From Streptomyces sp. A2-16 (GTDB lineage Bacteria > Actinomycetota > Actinomycetes > Streptomycetales > Streptomycetaceae), in NCBI RefSeq assembly GCF_018128905.1, contig NZ_CP063808.1:4402001-4466000 (forward strand): 64,000 nt of DNA, read 5' to 3'. Below, in pieces: positions 24,844-33,021 of the stretch. A program made the translations under genes and the position numbers. The notes under the pieces are model-generated. The model was not told the origin of the DNA and made no database searches. It worked only from the letters and a program-made list of their open reading frames with translations. How positions within the stretch are numbered: position 1 is the stretch's first letter; every line of letters begins with the position of its first letter.

Positions 24844-25062
24844 CCCCGTCAACTCGAACCGGGCGCCTAGTCGAGCCGCGCGGTCGTCATCGGCCCGGAC
24901 ACAGGTTCTCCCGCGTCGACCCCCAACCAGTCGCTCGACGAGACGTTGGTTCGTCGGCGCAATCGGTACAGGGCAATTTGGTGAGATCGGGCAAGAGGGC
25001 AGGTCGGCCCTTCGGGTTCCATGAATACATCGTTTCGTCGATGTTGACTGGAGACGCCGCCG

Positions 25063-25662
25063 ATGTCCGAACTCACCAACTTCAAGCAGGCGCGAGAGCA
25101 CGTCGCGCTGATCGACGATCTTTCCCTGGAGCCGGGGCTGTCGCCTGACGATTTCCGCGAGGCGTTCCGGAACCATGCGGGCGGCGTAGCGGTAGTGACC
25201 GCTGACGCCGGCCGAGGTCCGGTCGCCCTGACCGCGACATCGGTGATATCGGTGAGCGCAACACCCCCTCTGCTCGTGTTCTCCGCCTCGACCCTCTCTT
25301 CGTCGACGTCGACGATCCTGGAGTCGTCGTCCGTGGTCGTACACCTACTGGGGGCCGGTCAGGTCGACCTCGCACGTCTTTGCGCGACGAGCGGAGCGGA
25401 CCGCTTCGCGGACACCACCTCCTGGACCCGGCTGCCGACCGGCGAGCCGCATTTCGTCGCGGCTCCGGTAAGCATCCGGGGCAGGATCGCGGCCACCTGC
25501 GCGGCCGGGGCTTCGACGCTCGTCGTCGTCAACGCCACCCACGCGCACCATGCTCCGACGGCCGCCGACGCCCGAAGTGACGCCTCGGGTCCGCTGGTTT
25601 ACCACAACCGGACCTGGCATCAGCTGAGCGAGCTGTCCCAATTGGTCCCGGCCGCGTACTAG
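25063..25662 (+). CDS. Flavin reductase (HpaC-like, FMN-binding split barrel)
   Basis: 199 residues; ATG 25063 with GGAGA upstream. Family features: FREAFRNHAGGVAVVTAD at the start of the barrel, VALTATSVISVSATPPLLVFSAS for flavin binding, and VNATHAHHAPTA near the end. It supplies reduced flavin by diffusion to a two-component monooxygenase, most likely 21995-23245. Confidence 0.88.
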   Translation: MSELTNFKQAREHVALIDDLSLEPGLSPDDFREAFRNHAGGVAVVTADAGRGPVALTATSVISVSATPPLLVFSASTLSSSTSTILESSSVVVHLLGAGQVDLARLCATSGADRFADTTSWTRLPTGEPHFVAAPVSIRGRIAATCAAGASTLVVVNATHAHHAPTAADARSDASGPLVYHNRTWHQLSELSQLVPAAY

Positions 25663-25758
25663 GGCGATCGCATCTCGGTACACCCACATCACGCCAGAGC
25701 CCAAGTCAGTCATGTCGCCGCATCCCGCGTCCCGTATCAAAGGAGCAGAGAACTTCCC

Positions 25759-26337
25759 ATGGCCAAGCTGAAGATCATCATCGCGAGCACGCGGCCGGGC
25801 CGGATCGGCCGCACCCTCGGTGAATGGTTCGAGAACCACGCCAAGGAACAAGGCGGATTCGACGACATCGAGCTGGTGGACCTGGCCGAGGTCGACCTGC
25901 CGTTCATGAACGAACCGCACCACCCGCGCCTGGGTACGTACACCCACCAGCCCACCCGTGACTGGAGCGCCAAGGTCGCGGAGGCGGACGCCTTCGTGTT
26001 CGTGATGCCGGAGTACAACTTCGGCTACAACGCCGAGTTGAAGAACGCCATCGACTACCTGCACCGCGAGTGGCAGTACAAGCCGGTCGGCCTGGTCAGC
26101 TACGGGGGTGTCTCGGCCGGCACCCGGGCCGCGCAGATGATCAAGCAGGTCGTGACCACCTTGAAGATGACACCGGTCGTCGAGTCGGTGTCGATTGCCT
26201 TTGTGCACCAACTCATCGACGAGGGAGAGGGTTTGGTCGCGAACGACGTCATGACCGGATCCGCGACAGCGATGCTTGACGAACTCGTGCGCGTAGAGGC
26301 GGCCTTGCGCGCACTGCGCTCGACCACGACGGCGTGA
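25759..26337 (+). CDS. NADPH-dependent FMN reductase / flavodoxin-like quinone reductase
   Basis: 192 residues. FMN phosphate loop IIASTRPGRIG at the N-terminus, isoalloxazine motif MPEYNFGYNAELKNAIDYL, and YGGVSAGTRAAQ. It could reduce quinone forms of hydroxyquinol or provide FMNH2. AAAGGAG lies 13 bp before the ATG. It follows the flavin reductase by 96 bp; convergent with the aldolase gene. Confidence 0.87.
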   Translation: MAKLKIIIASTRPGRIGRTLGEWFENHAKEQGGFDDIELVDLAEVDLPFMNEPHHPRLGTYTHQPTRDWSAKVAEADAFVFVMPEYNFGYNAELKNAIDYLHREWQYKPVGLVSYGGVSAGTRAAQMIKQVVTTLKMTPVVESVSIAFVHQLIDEGEGLVANDVMTGSATAMLDELVRVEAALRALRSTTTA

Positions 26338-26457
26338 CCTGCGCCAGTCGCGCAGTCACGCAGGACGTTCTCGCCGGCCTGGCAGCCGCCCGGGGGCCCG
26401 CCAACTGGGCAGGCCCACACGGCGAAGTCACCGGGCTGGGACTCATCCGCTTCCCCG

Positions 26458-27327
26458 TCACGGGGTCCCCGGGTCCCCGTTCGTGGCGGCAGGCGCGGCA
26501 GCCGTCGCGGCCTGTTGCCGGAAAGCCTGGGCGAGGACGTCGGCGCCGCGTGCCAGCAGGCCTACGTCCACGCCGACGGCGGTGAACGTGGTCCCGAGAT
26601 CGATGCACCGTCGCGCGAACGCGGGGTCGGTCGTCAGGACGCCGGCAGGTTTGCCCGCTGATCGCACGCGCCCGATGGCCCCCTCCACCGCCTCGATGAC
26701 ACTCGGTGCGTTGAGGTCTCCGGGATGACCGAGGCTGGCGGCCAGGTCACTGGGGCCGATGAAGATCCCGTCCACGCCATCGACGGACGCGATCTGCCCG
26801 ATCTGCTCCAGGGCGTGCCGTGATTCCACCTGGATGAGCACGCACAGTTCGGTGTGTGCCAGTTCGGCGTAGTCGTTGACCCGGCCGAAGCGGGTGGCTC
26901 TGGTCAATGCCGACACGCCGCGGACGCCGGTGGGGGCGTAACGGGTCGCGGCGACGGCGTCGCGCGCCTCTTCGGCCGACTCGACCTGCGGAATCAGCAG
27001 CGACTGCGCGCCGACATCCAGGAGCCGCTTGATCACGACGGGATCGTTGACCGGGGGACGCACCACGGGCGAGCAGGGGTAGGGGGCGACCGCCTGGAGT
27101 TGTGAGAGTACGGTCGCGATATCGGCGTGCGAGTGTTCGGTGTCGAGAAGCAGCCAGTCGAAGCCGGCGCCGGCGACGATCTCGGCCGGGTACGGGTCTG
27201 CCAGCGAGCACCACATGCCGATCATCTGCTCGCCTCGGGCGAGCGCCGCTTTGAACGCGTTCGGCGGCAGGGTCCACTGGCCCGGTGCGGGCCTCGATGC
27301 GCCGACCGGCGGGTTGTGCAGGGTCAC
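26458..27327 (-). CDS. HpcH/HpaI-family class II aldolase
   Basis: 289 residues. Cleaves 2-hydroxy-2-oxo acids such as 4-hydroxy-2-oxoheptanedioate to pyruvate and a semialdehyde. Motifs: GMWCSLADPYPAEIVAGAGFD, LLLDTEHSHAD, arginine in SPVVRPP, metal glutamate in LIPQVESAEEA, metal aspartate in FIGPSDLAASLGH. Its start overlaps the hydratase stop (27324-27327), giving a hydratase-aldolase pair. Confidence 0.9.
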   Translation of the reverse strand: MTLHNPPVGASRPAPGQWTLPPNAFKAALARGEQMIGMWCSLADPYPAEIVAGAGFDWLLLDTEHSHADIATVLSQLQAVAPYPCSPVVRPPVNDPVVIKRLLDVGAQSLLIPQVESAEEARDAVAATRYAPTGVRGVSALTRATRFGRVNDYAELAHTELCVLIQVESRHALEQIGQIASVDGVDGIFIGPSDLAASLGHPGDLNAPSVIEAVEGAIGRVRSAGKPAGVLTTDPAFARRCIDLGTTFTAVGVDVGLLARGADVLAQAFRQQAATAAAPAATNGDPGTP

Positions 27328-28106
27328 CGGAACGCCACCCCGATCGAGCCCAGCGGGCCGAAGTCGGCGTGGATGACGGTGTTCGCCTCGACCGAGACGG
27401 GCCGGGTGAACGAGCCCGACAGCAGCAGCTGACCGGCTTCAAGATGCCGGCCGACCGCGGCGAGCTTGTTGCCGAGCCAGGCGATGCCTGCCGCCGGGTG
27501 CCCCATGACGGCGGCCGAGACCCCGGACTCCTCGATCACACCGTTCTTCGCCAACGTCGCAGCCACCCACCGGACATCGACGTCCATCGGGCGCACGACC
27601 CGCCCACCGACGACCATCGCCGCGGCGGCGGCGTTGTCCGCGATGGTGTCGGTGATCGAGCGCGGCACCTCGGTGCGGTAGTCGATGACCTCCAGCGCGG
27701 GGACGACGTACTCCGTCGCCCGCAGGACGTCGTGGACGCGCAGGTTCGGCCCGTGCAGGTCCGCGCCGAGCACGAACGCGAGCTCGACCTCCAGTCTGGG
27801 CTTCGTGTACCGGCTGGCGTCGAGGCAGGCGCCGTCGTTCACGACCATGTCGTCGGTGAGGAAGCCGTAGTCGGGTTCCGTCATCTGCGAGGCCATCTGC
27901 ATGGCACGAGACGTCAGTCCGATCTTGTGTCCGACGAGCCGAGCTCCGGCCGCCACACGCTCCGCTGCCCAGAGTTGCTGGATGGCATAGGCGTCGACGA
28001 TCTCGAGATCTGGATAGGTCAGGCTGAGCTGGGTGATCGGCTGACGATCACGGTCGGCCCGTATGAGGGCAGCCGCGGCTGCGTGACGTTCTGCTTCGGT
28101 GATCAC
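27324..28106 (-). CDS. 2-oxo-hept-4-ene-1,7-dioate / 2-keto-4-pentenoate hydratase (HpaH/MhpD family)
   Basis: 260 residues, the family length. Adds water to a 2-oxo-4-enoate. Seen: ARLVGHKIGLTSRAMQ, YGFLTDDMVV, metal-site glutamates in RLEVELAFVLG, ALEVIDYR, and GHPAAGIAWLGNKLA. Precedes the aldolase and follows the intradiol dioxygenase, all on the minus strand. Hydratases of this type normally act after extradiol (meta) cleavage. Confidence 0.9.
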   Translation of the reverse strand: MITEAERHAAAAALIRADRDRQPITQLSLTYPDLEIVDAYAIQQLWAAERVAAGARLVGHKIGLTSRAMQMASQMTEPDYGFLTDDMVVNDGACLDASRYTKPRLEVELAFVLGADLHGPNLRVHDVLRATEYVVPALEVIDYRTEVPRSITDTIADNAAAAAMVVGGRVVRPMDVDVRWVAATLAKNGVIEESGVSAAVMGHPAAGIAWLGNKLAAVGRHLEAGQLLLSGSFTRPVSVEANTVIHADFGPLGSIGVAFR

Positions 28107-28193
28107 CGGTTTCCTCTCGGGGGTGCGGAGTGTCCTCGTGCGGGGTTGAGGTGGAACAGGGCACGCACCGGCCCCGGTGATGGCGCGGTCACG

Positions 28194-29114
28194 TCACGCG
28201 CCGTCCGCCTCGGTGTCGCGCTGGGCCGACACGGGCGGCGTCGGCAGCCAGGACTCACCCCGCTCGACGACGAAGGTGAATTCCAGGCTGTACCAGGCCT
28301 CGGTCACGTCCGGATCCGGTGCCGGCTCGTTCTCGTGGCGCGTGTAGATGCCGACGAGATTCTGTACGACGCCGAACTGCGCGTCGGTCTCCAGGATGGG
28401 GTCGTCGTGGCTGTAGAGCTGGGAGGCGATCGTCTTGTAGCCCGGTTTGTGGATCAGCGCGTGGAGGTGGGCCGGCCGGAAGGGATGGCGTTTGAGCGCG
28501 GTCAGGAGATCGCCCACGGGCCCGTCCATCGGTATCGGGTAACCGGAAGGCCTGATGCTGCGGAAGGCGAACACACCTTCCGCGTCGCTGAAGAACTTGC
28601 CGCGCAGATTCCACTCGGCCTGCTCGGGGTCCTGGTTCTCGTACAGGCCGGCCGGTGAGGCGTGCCAGATGTCGACTTCCGCGCCCACGACCGACGTTCC
28701 ATCGGTGTCGACGATCCGGCCGGTGAAGAACAGCGGTGGTCCCTCGGTCGGCGAGCGGACGATCGACTCGCCGTTGTTCATGGCGGGGCTGCCCTGGCGC
28801 CAGAACGGGCCGAGCAGATTGGCCGAGGTCGGACTGCCCTCGGTGCCGTTGTTCATCAGGGAAACCAACGTTGACAGGCCCAGCGAGCCCGCCATCAGCC
28901 TGACCTCGTTGTGGCTGGGTGTGGTGAGCCGGCCGAGCCTGGTCACGATGTTGATGGCGGTGTCGAACTCCTTCTCGGTCAGCCGTACTTCGCGAGCGAA
29001 GCCGTGCAGATGGCGAACCAACGCCTGGGTGATCTCCTTGACGCGCGGGTCTCCGGCTCGCTCCGTCTCTGCAAGCACGGCCGCGGTGAGCTGGGCTTCG
29101 TCCAGGATGATCAT
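28194..29114 (-). CDS. Intradiol ring-cleavage dioxygenase, hydroxyquinol 1,2-dioxygenase-like
   Basis: 306 residues from ATG 29114 (GAGGGGAC upstream). N-terminal dioxygenase_N helix domain (LVRHLHGFAREVRLTEKEF), then the Fe(III) core with ligands Y158 (AGLYEN), Y192 (SGYPIPMDG), H216 and H218 (RPAHLHALI). Cleaves a catechol or hydroxyquinol between the hydroxyls. The presence of maleylacetate reductase in the window makes hydroxyquinol the favoured substrate. Confidence 0.92.
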   Translation of the reverse strand: MIILDEAQLTAAVLAETERAGDPRVKEITQALVRHLHGFAREVRLTEKEFDTAINIVTRLGRLTTPSHNEVRLMAGSLGLSTLVSLMNNGTEGSPTSANLLGPFWRQGSPAMNNGESIVRSPTEGPPLFFTGRIVDTDGTSVVGAEVDIWHASPAGLYENQDPEQAEWNLRGKFFSDAEGVFAFRSIRPSGYPIPMDGPVGDLLTALKRHPFRPAHLHALIHKPGYKTIASQLYSHDDPILETDAQFGVVQNLVGIYTRHENEPAPDPDVTEAWYSLEFTFVVERGESWLPTPPVSAQRDTEADGA

Positions 29115-29256
29115 GTCGGCGTCCCCTCGTAACGGTCGGCTGCCGACCCGCGGCAAGCACGCGAGCGCTCCTCGGGTCACATGCGAGTATCCGGAGGCCG
29201 TTCTGCTCGTACAACGCCGCTGTTCATCCAGTGAACATCGAGGCCCCGCTACCCGG

Positions 29257-29670
29257 ATGAAGGCTCGGCCGTGGATCGTGGACGACGACGTGTGGGCGCT
29301 GATCGAGCCGTTGCTGCCGCCTTGGCCCGAGCGGTCTCCGGGGCCAAGCCGGTGGCGGACCGGCTGTGTCTGCAGGGCATTCTGTACGTCCTGCACCAGG
29401 ACGTCGCTTGGCAGCTCCGCCTGGAGCTGGGGTTCGGCTCGGGGCAGACCTGCCGGCGGCGCCCGGACCGCCGGCAGCAGGCAGGCGTCTTCGACAGGTC
29501 GCACCGCGTCCTGCTCGCGGAGCGACACGCGGCCGGGAACTCGACTGGACCCGCGCGTGCGTGGACGGGTCCCAGGTCCGCGCCAAGAACGGGGAGACGC
29601 GGCCGGCCCATCGCCGGTCGACCGGCGGAAGACTGGCAGCCAACACCATCTGATCTGCGACGGGAAGGGC
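29257..29670 (+). pseudogene. IS5-family transposase remnant with several frameshifts
   Basis: Starts ATGAAGGCTCGGCCG; the protein reads through WIVDDDVWALIEPLLPPWPER in one frame, continues KPVADRLCLQGILYVLHQDVAW in the second, LDWTRACVDGSQVRAKNG in the third, and DRRKTGSQHHLICDGKG back in the first. At least three indels, so no functional transposase. Both ends are unclear and no terminal repeats were found. Confidence 0.8.
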
Positions 29671-29784
29671 ACTCCGCTCAAGGGTCGGCTCAGCCCCTAT
29701 GAGGGCTGGGCCGAGTCACTTCCTGCCGAGCCGCCGGCTGCCCCAAGGTCTCTGCAGATCCATGGGCGACGGAGCCGTTCCCGC

Positions 29785-30393
29785 CTACCGCGGCCCCGAC
29801 GGTTCGGCCGGCCGGTTCGGCGAAGCCTTGGCATTCTTTGCGGCGGCTGCCGCGACGGTTGCCAGGTCTTCGCCCGAGAAGCCGGCGCGGCTCAGCACTG
29901 CCAGGGATTTGTTCGTCGCCAGCGTGCACAACGCCAGCTCTGCCGCCTCCTGCTCACCGGCCCCCGCCGCCAGCAACGCCTGCTCCAGCCGCGCCCGCAA
30001 ACCGTCGATCATGGCGCGGACCATCGCCCGTCCCTCCGCGTCAAGGGCCGGGATCTGCGTTGCCGAAACCGTGAGCAGGCAGCCGTCCGGGACCGTCGGG
30101 TCGGCGATGCGGTTCAGGGCGACCTGCAGGTAGGCGGCCACAACGGCGCTCGGGCTCTGGTGGGGGCCGGACAGTGCCTGCTCGTACAGCGGGTGGTAGG
30201 TCTGCGCGTACCGCTGGAGGCTCTTGCGGAAGAGGGCGCTCTTGTCGCCGAAGGTGCCGTAGAGCGAGCCCCGGCCCAGGCCCGTGCCTTCAGTCAGGCG
30301 ATCGATCGAGGCCTCCGAATAACCCCAGCGCCAGAAGACGTGCATCGCACGTCGTAGCGCCTCGTCCACGTCGAATTGCTTGCGGCCTGCCAT
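29785..30393 (-). CDS. TetR-family transcriptional regulator
   Basis: 202 residues. Helix-turn-helix FDVDEALRRAMHVFWRWGYSE, then IDRLTEGTGLGRGSLYGTFGDKSALF, as in AcrR-like regulators with a TetR_C_16-like sensor domain. Divergent from an alpha/beta hydrolase with a 57-bp gap carrying a palindrome; very likely its repressor. Confidence 0.9.
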   Translation of the reverse strand: MAGRKQFDVDEALRRAMHVFWRWGYSEASIDRLTEGTGLGRGSLYGTFGDKSALFRKSLQRYAQTYHPLYEQALSGPHQSPSAVVAAYLQVALNRIADPTVPDGCLLTVSATQIPALDAEGRAMVRAMIDGLRARLEQALLAAGAGEQEAAELALCTLATNKSLAVLSRAGFSGEDLATVAAAAAKNAKASPNRPAEPSGPR

Positions 30394-30413
30394 GGTCCGT
30401 CACTCTACACATC

Positions 30414-30430
30414 TTGTACCGATCGTTCAA
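30414..30430. promoter_or_regulatory. Palindromic TetR operator candidate
   Basis: TTGTACCGATCGTTCAA, an imperfect 17-bp palindrome (5 of 7 arm positions match), in the short divergent gap 21-37 bp before the hydrolase start. Confidence 0.5.
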
Positions 30431-30450
30431 AGATGGGTAAGGTCGTCGGC

Positions 30451-31350
30451 ATGACCAACTTGAGTTCGCTGCGACTGCCGGACGGATTCCTCGACGTCTT
30501 CACGAGCCGGCTCGTGGAGGTGAACGGACTGCGGCTGCACGCGGTCACCGGTGGGGAGGGCCCGGCGCTGCTGCTGATCGGCGGGTGGCCCCAGACCTGG
30601 TACGCCTGGCGGGAGGTGATGCCCGCGCTCGCCCGCCGGCACACCGTCGTCGCCGTCGACTCGCGCGGGGCCGGGCTCTCCGATAAGCCCGACGACGGGT
30701 ACGACGCCGGCACGCTGGCCGCCGATCTGGTCGCGTTGATGGCCGCGCTGGGGCACGACCGGTTCGACGTGGTCGGCCACGACATCGGCACGTGGACCGG
30801 ATACGCCCTCGCCGCCGATCACCCCGAGCGGGTGGGCCGGCTCGCCATCCTCGAAGCGGTGATCCCCGGTCTCACGCCGTCCCCGCCGTTCTTCGGCCCG
30901 GCCGCGGCCAACCTGAGGCTCTGGCAGTTCGGCTTCAACCGACTCACCGACCTCAACGAGGAACTGGTCCGGGGACGGGAACAGCTCTTCTTCGGCTGGC
31001 AGTTCGCCACCAAGGCCGCCACGCCGACCGCGATCCCCGCGTACGCCGTCGACGCCTACGTCGACGCGATCACCGCGGATCCTCGCGCGCTGCGGGCGAG
31101 CTTCGCGTACTACCGGGCGCTGGACGAGACGATCGCGCAGAACGAGCAACGCAGCAAGATTCGGCTGACGCTCCCGGTGCTTGCCGTCGGCGGCGCGCTG
31201 TGGAGCGGGTCGAATGCCGCGCAGACGATGCGGCTGGCAGCCGACGACGTCACGGGGGTCGTCCTCGACGACTGCGGCCACTACCCGGCCGAGGAGCAGC
31301 CGACGCGGCTTGTCGAAATCCTGGAGGACTTCCTCGTGGCCGACCGGTAG
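30451..31350 (+). CDS. Alpha/beta hydrolase, epoxide-hydrolase / haloalkane-dehalogenase-like
   Basis: 299 residues from ATG 30451, preceded by GGTAAGG; ATG 30433 overlaps that site. Oxyanion GGWPQTWYAWR, nucleophile elbow VVGHDIGTW with an Asp nucleophile (epoxide hydrolase pattern), DSRGAGLSDKP, and C-terminal histidine in LDDCGHYPAEEQP. Substrate unknown. Regulated by the neighbouring TetR (inferred). Confidence 0.88.
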   Translation: MTNLSSLRLPDGFLDVFTSRLVEVNGLRLHAVTGGEGPALLLIGGWPQTWYAWREVMPALARRHTVVAVDSRGAGLSDKPDDGYDAGTLAADLVALMAALGHDRFDVVGHDIGTWTGYALAADHPERVGRLAILEAVIPGLTPSPPFFGPAAANLRLWQFGFNRLTDLNEELVRGREQLFFGWQFATKAATPTAIPAYAVDAYVDAITADPRALRASFAYYRALDETIAQNEQRSKIRLTLPVLAVGGALWSGSNAAQTMRLAADDVTGVVLDDCGHYPAEEQPTRLVEILEDFLVADR

Positions 31351-31727
31351 CAGGCACGCCTTCGTCTCCCTGGCGTGCAGCCGCATCTGCTGGTGACGCC
31401 TCAAGAAGGCCCACCCATGATCCTGTGACGAGCTCCGAGCAATGTCTGGGCGGCACCGAGCAGGTGCGCACGACCTTGCACGGCGCAGCTATCACGCAGT
31501 CCTCGCTGCTCTGGAGGCCGATGTGGAACGCGCTGGTGCACTCGGTACTGACCGGCGCAGACGGTGGCTCGGAGCACTGGGCGGCGACGGCCCCGGTCGT
31601 TGCGACGGCCCTGGAGGAGCCGTTCGGCCCCTGGAAGCCGCTGGATCGGAATGCTGAGTTGTGCCCGCGGTTTGCGCAGCCGACGGCCTGACGTGTGCCG
31701 TACGCCGGTCACACCCCGCCGGCCAAG
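31351..31727. other. 377-bp gap without a supported gene
   Basis: A GTG-started frame 31425-31691 (88 codons) exists but has no ribosome site or recognised motif. Nothing else seen. Confidence 0.5.
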
Positions 31728-32231
31728 TCACGACCGCGTGGTCCGGAACGCCGAATACCGGCTGAAGGCTTCGTGGCTGTCGGGCGTGAAGCGCCACTCC
31801 AGCAGGGCTGACCGCAGCTCCGGTTCCGTCAGCCAGCCATGCCAGGCGACCTCGTCGGGATCGGGGACCACGGCATCCGGCACCACGGCTTCGTGCACGC
31901 CGAGCCAGTGAGGGCTCAAACCGCTGCGGTTGAGGAACGTGAACAACAGGCGCGGCAGCACACGAATGCCCAGCTCTTCGGTCAGCTCCCGCGCGGCGGC
32001 CTGTTCATAGGTCTCACCGACGGCCACGGCGCCACCGACCTCGACCTCATGGAGCCCGGGGAAACGCGACACCTGCTCCGACCGCCGGTGCACGAGGATC
32101 CGTCCACGCTCATCACGGCACACCGTCACGGCGACCCGGTGCAGCCAGCCCTCCCGGATGGCCTGCCGTCGGCCGACCGCCACACCCAGCAGACGATCCT
32201 GATCGTCGACACGCTCCACCAGTTCATCCAC
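31728..32231 (-). CDS. Nudix hydrolase
   Basis: 167 residues from GTG 32231 (VDELVERVDDQDRLLGV, a typical start for this subgroup; a start at 32261 is possible). Nudix box G-x5-E-x7-RE-x2-EE-x-G is intact: GGAVAVGETYEQAAARELTEELGI in sense, with the catalytic REL-TEE core. Cleaves nucleoside diphosphate-linked compounds; the layout resembles isopentenyl-diphosphate-isomerase-like Nudix proteins. Isolated gene. Confidence 0.88.
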   Translation of the reverse strand: MDELVERVDDQDRLLGVAVGRRQAIREGWLHRVAVTVCRDERGRILVHRRSEQVSRFPGLHEVEVGGAVAVGETYEQAAARELTEELGIRVLPRLLFTFLNRSGLSPHWLGVHEAVVPDAVVPDPDEVAWHGWLTEPELRSALLEWRFTPDSHEAFSRYSAFRTTRS

Positions 32232-32314
32232 GACGCACACCCTGGCAGAGCCCACCGACAACGCCGCTTCCCGGCGGCCTGCGGAGGGCGTCCTGAGAGA
32301 ACAGCCGAGTCGTT

Positions 32315-32788
32315 ATGGACCGAGCCGGGGCGGAATCGCCGCCTCCATGGTGCAGTCGAGCAGTGGCCTGGTGGGAGAGAACCCGGAACGGTATCGGCGG
32401 ACTGCGCCGGCACTTCCGCGGGCGGTCCGTCACGGATGAGGGTGAGGACATCGAGGCGGAGAGGCAGCGGCCCTCGCGGCTGACCGATGCCGCCGTCGCG
32501 CTGCTGCTGGCGGTGGCCGATGCCGTGGCCCTGGCGGGAGTGGCTCTGTTGATGTTCGTCGTCGGGATGTCGCACTCGGGGCCGCCGGGGAGTACGCCCG
32601 CCAAGAGCGAGGATGTGTCGCCGCTTCAACTGGTCGTGGTCTGGTTCATCCCGTGTGCGCTCGCCGTGTCGTGCTACGTCCACGCCCGGCTGCGCATGCC
32701 GATCACCAGCGTCGTCCAAGGCCTGTTCTGCGCCATCGGCACCCCACTGGCCATCGGCGAGACGAACATGCTGCTGTCCTTCACCTGA
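32315..32788 (+). CDS. Small membrane protein (possibly DUF6234-like), 157 aa
   Basis: Three hydrophobic segments: AAVALLLAVADAVALAGVALLMF, LQLVVVWFIPCALAVSCYV, and the C-terminal VVQGLFCAIGTPLAI. The first 45 residues are polar and the true start may be further in. No function. Confidence 0.55.
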   Translation: MDRAGAESPPPWCSRAVAWWERTRNGIGGLRRHFRGRSVTDEGEDIEAERQRPSRLTDAAVALLLAVADAVALAGVALLMFVVGMSHSGPPGSTPAKSEDVSPLQLVVVWFIPCALAVSCYVHARLRMPITSVVQGLFCAIGTPLAIGETNMLLSFT

Positions 32789-33021
32789 ACTGCGCGACGT
32801 CCCGAAATCAGGGCCCTCAGCGGCCCCCAAGACGGGGTCGTGCACGGCATCGGCGGGGCCCAGGACACGCTTTGCGGGTCGGTGCGCCGCCCAGGGTCGA
32901 ACGCTCCCCGGCACGCTGTCACCCGCCCGTCCACGGCTCCAGCGAAATGGCTCTGACCTGGTGTTTTCTTGAATCCAGCCTAGGGTGGAGAGGTCTACCG
33001 GAAGCCGTGGGAGGGGTCTTC

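Noticed and set aside
31425..31691. GTG-started 88-codon frame
   Set aside because: No ribosome site, family motif or neighbouring operon; left as intergenic.
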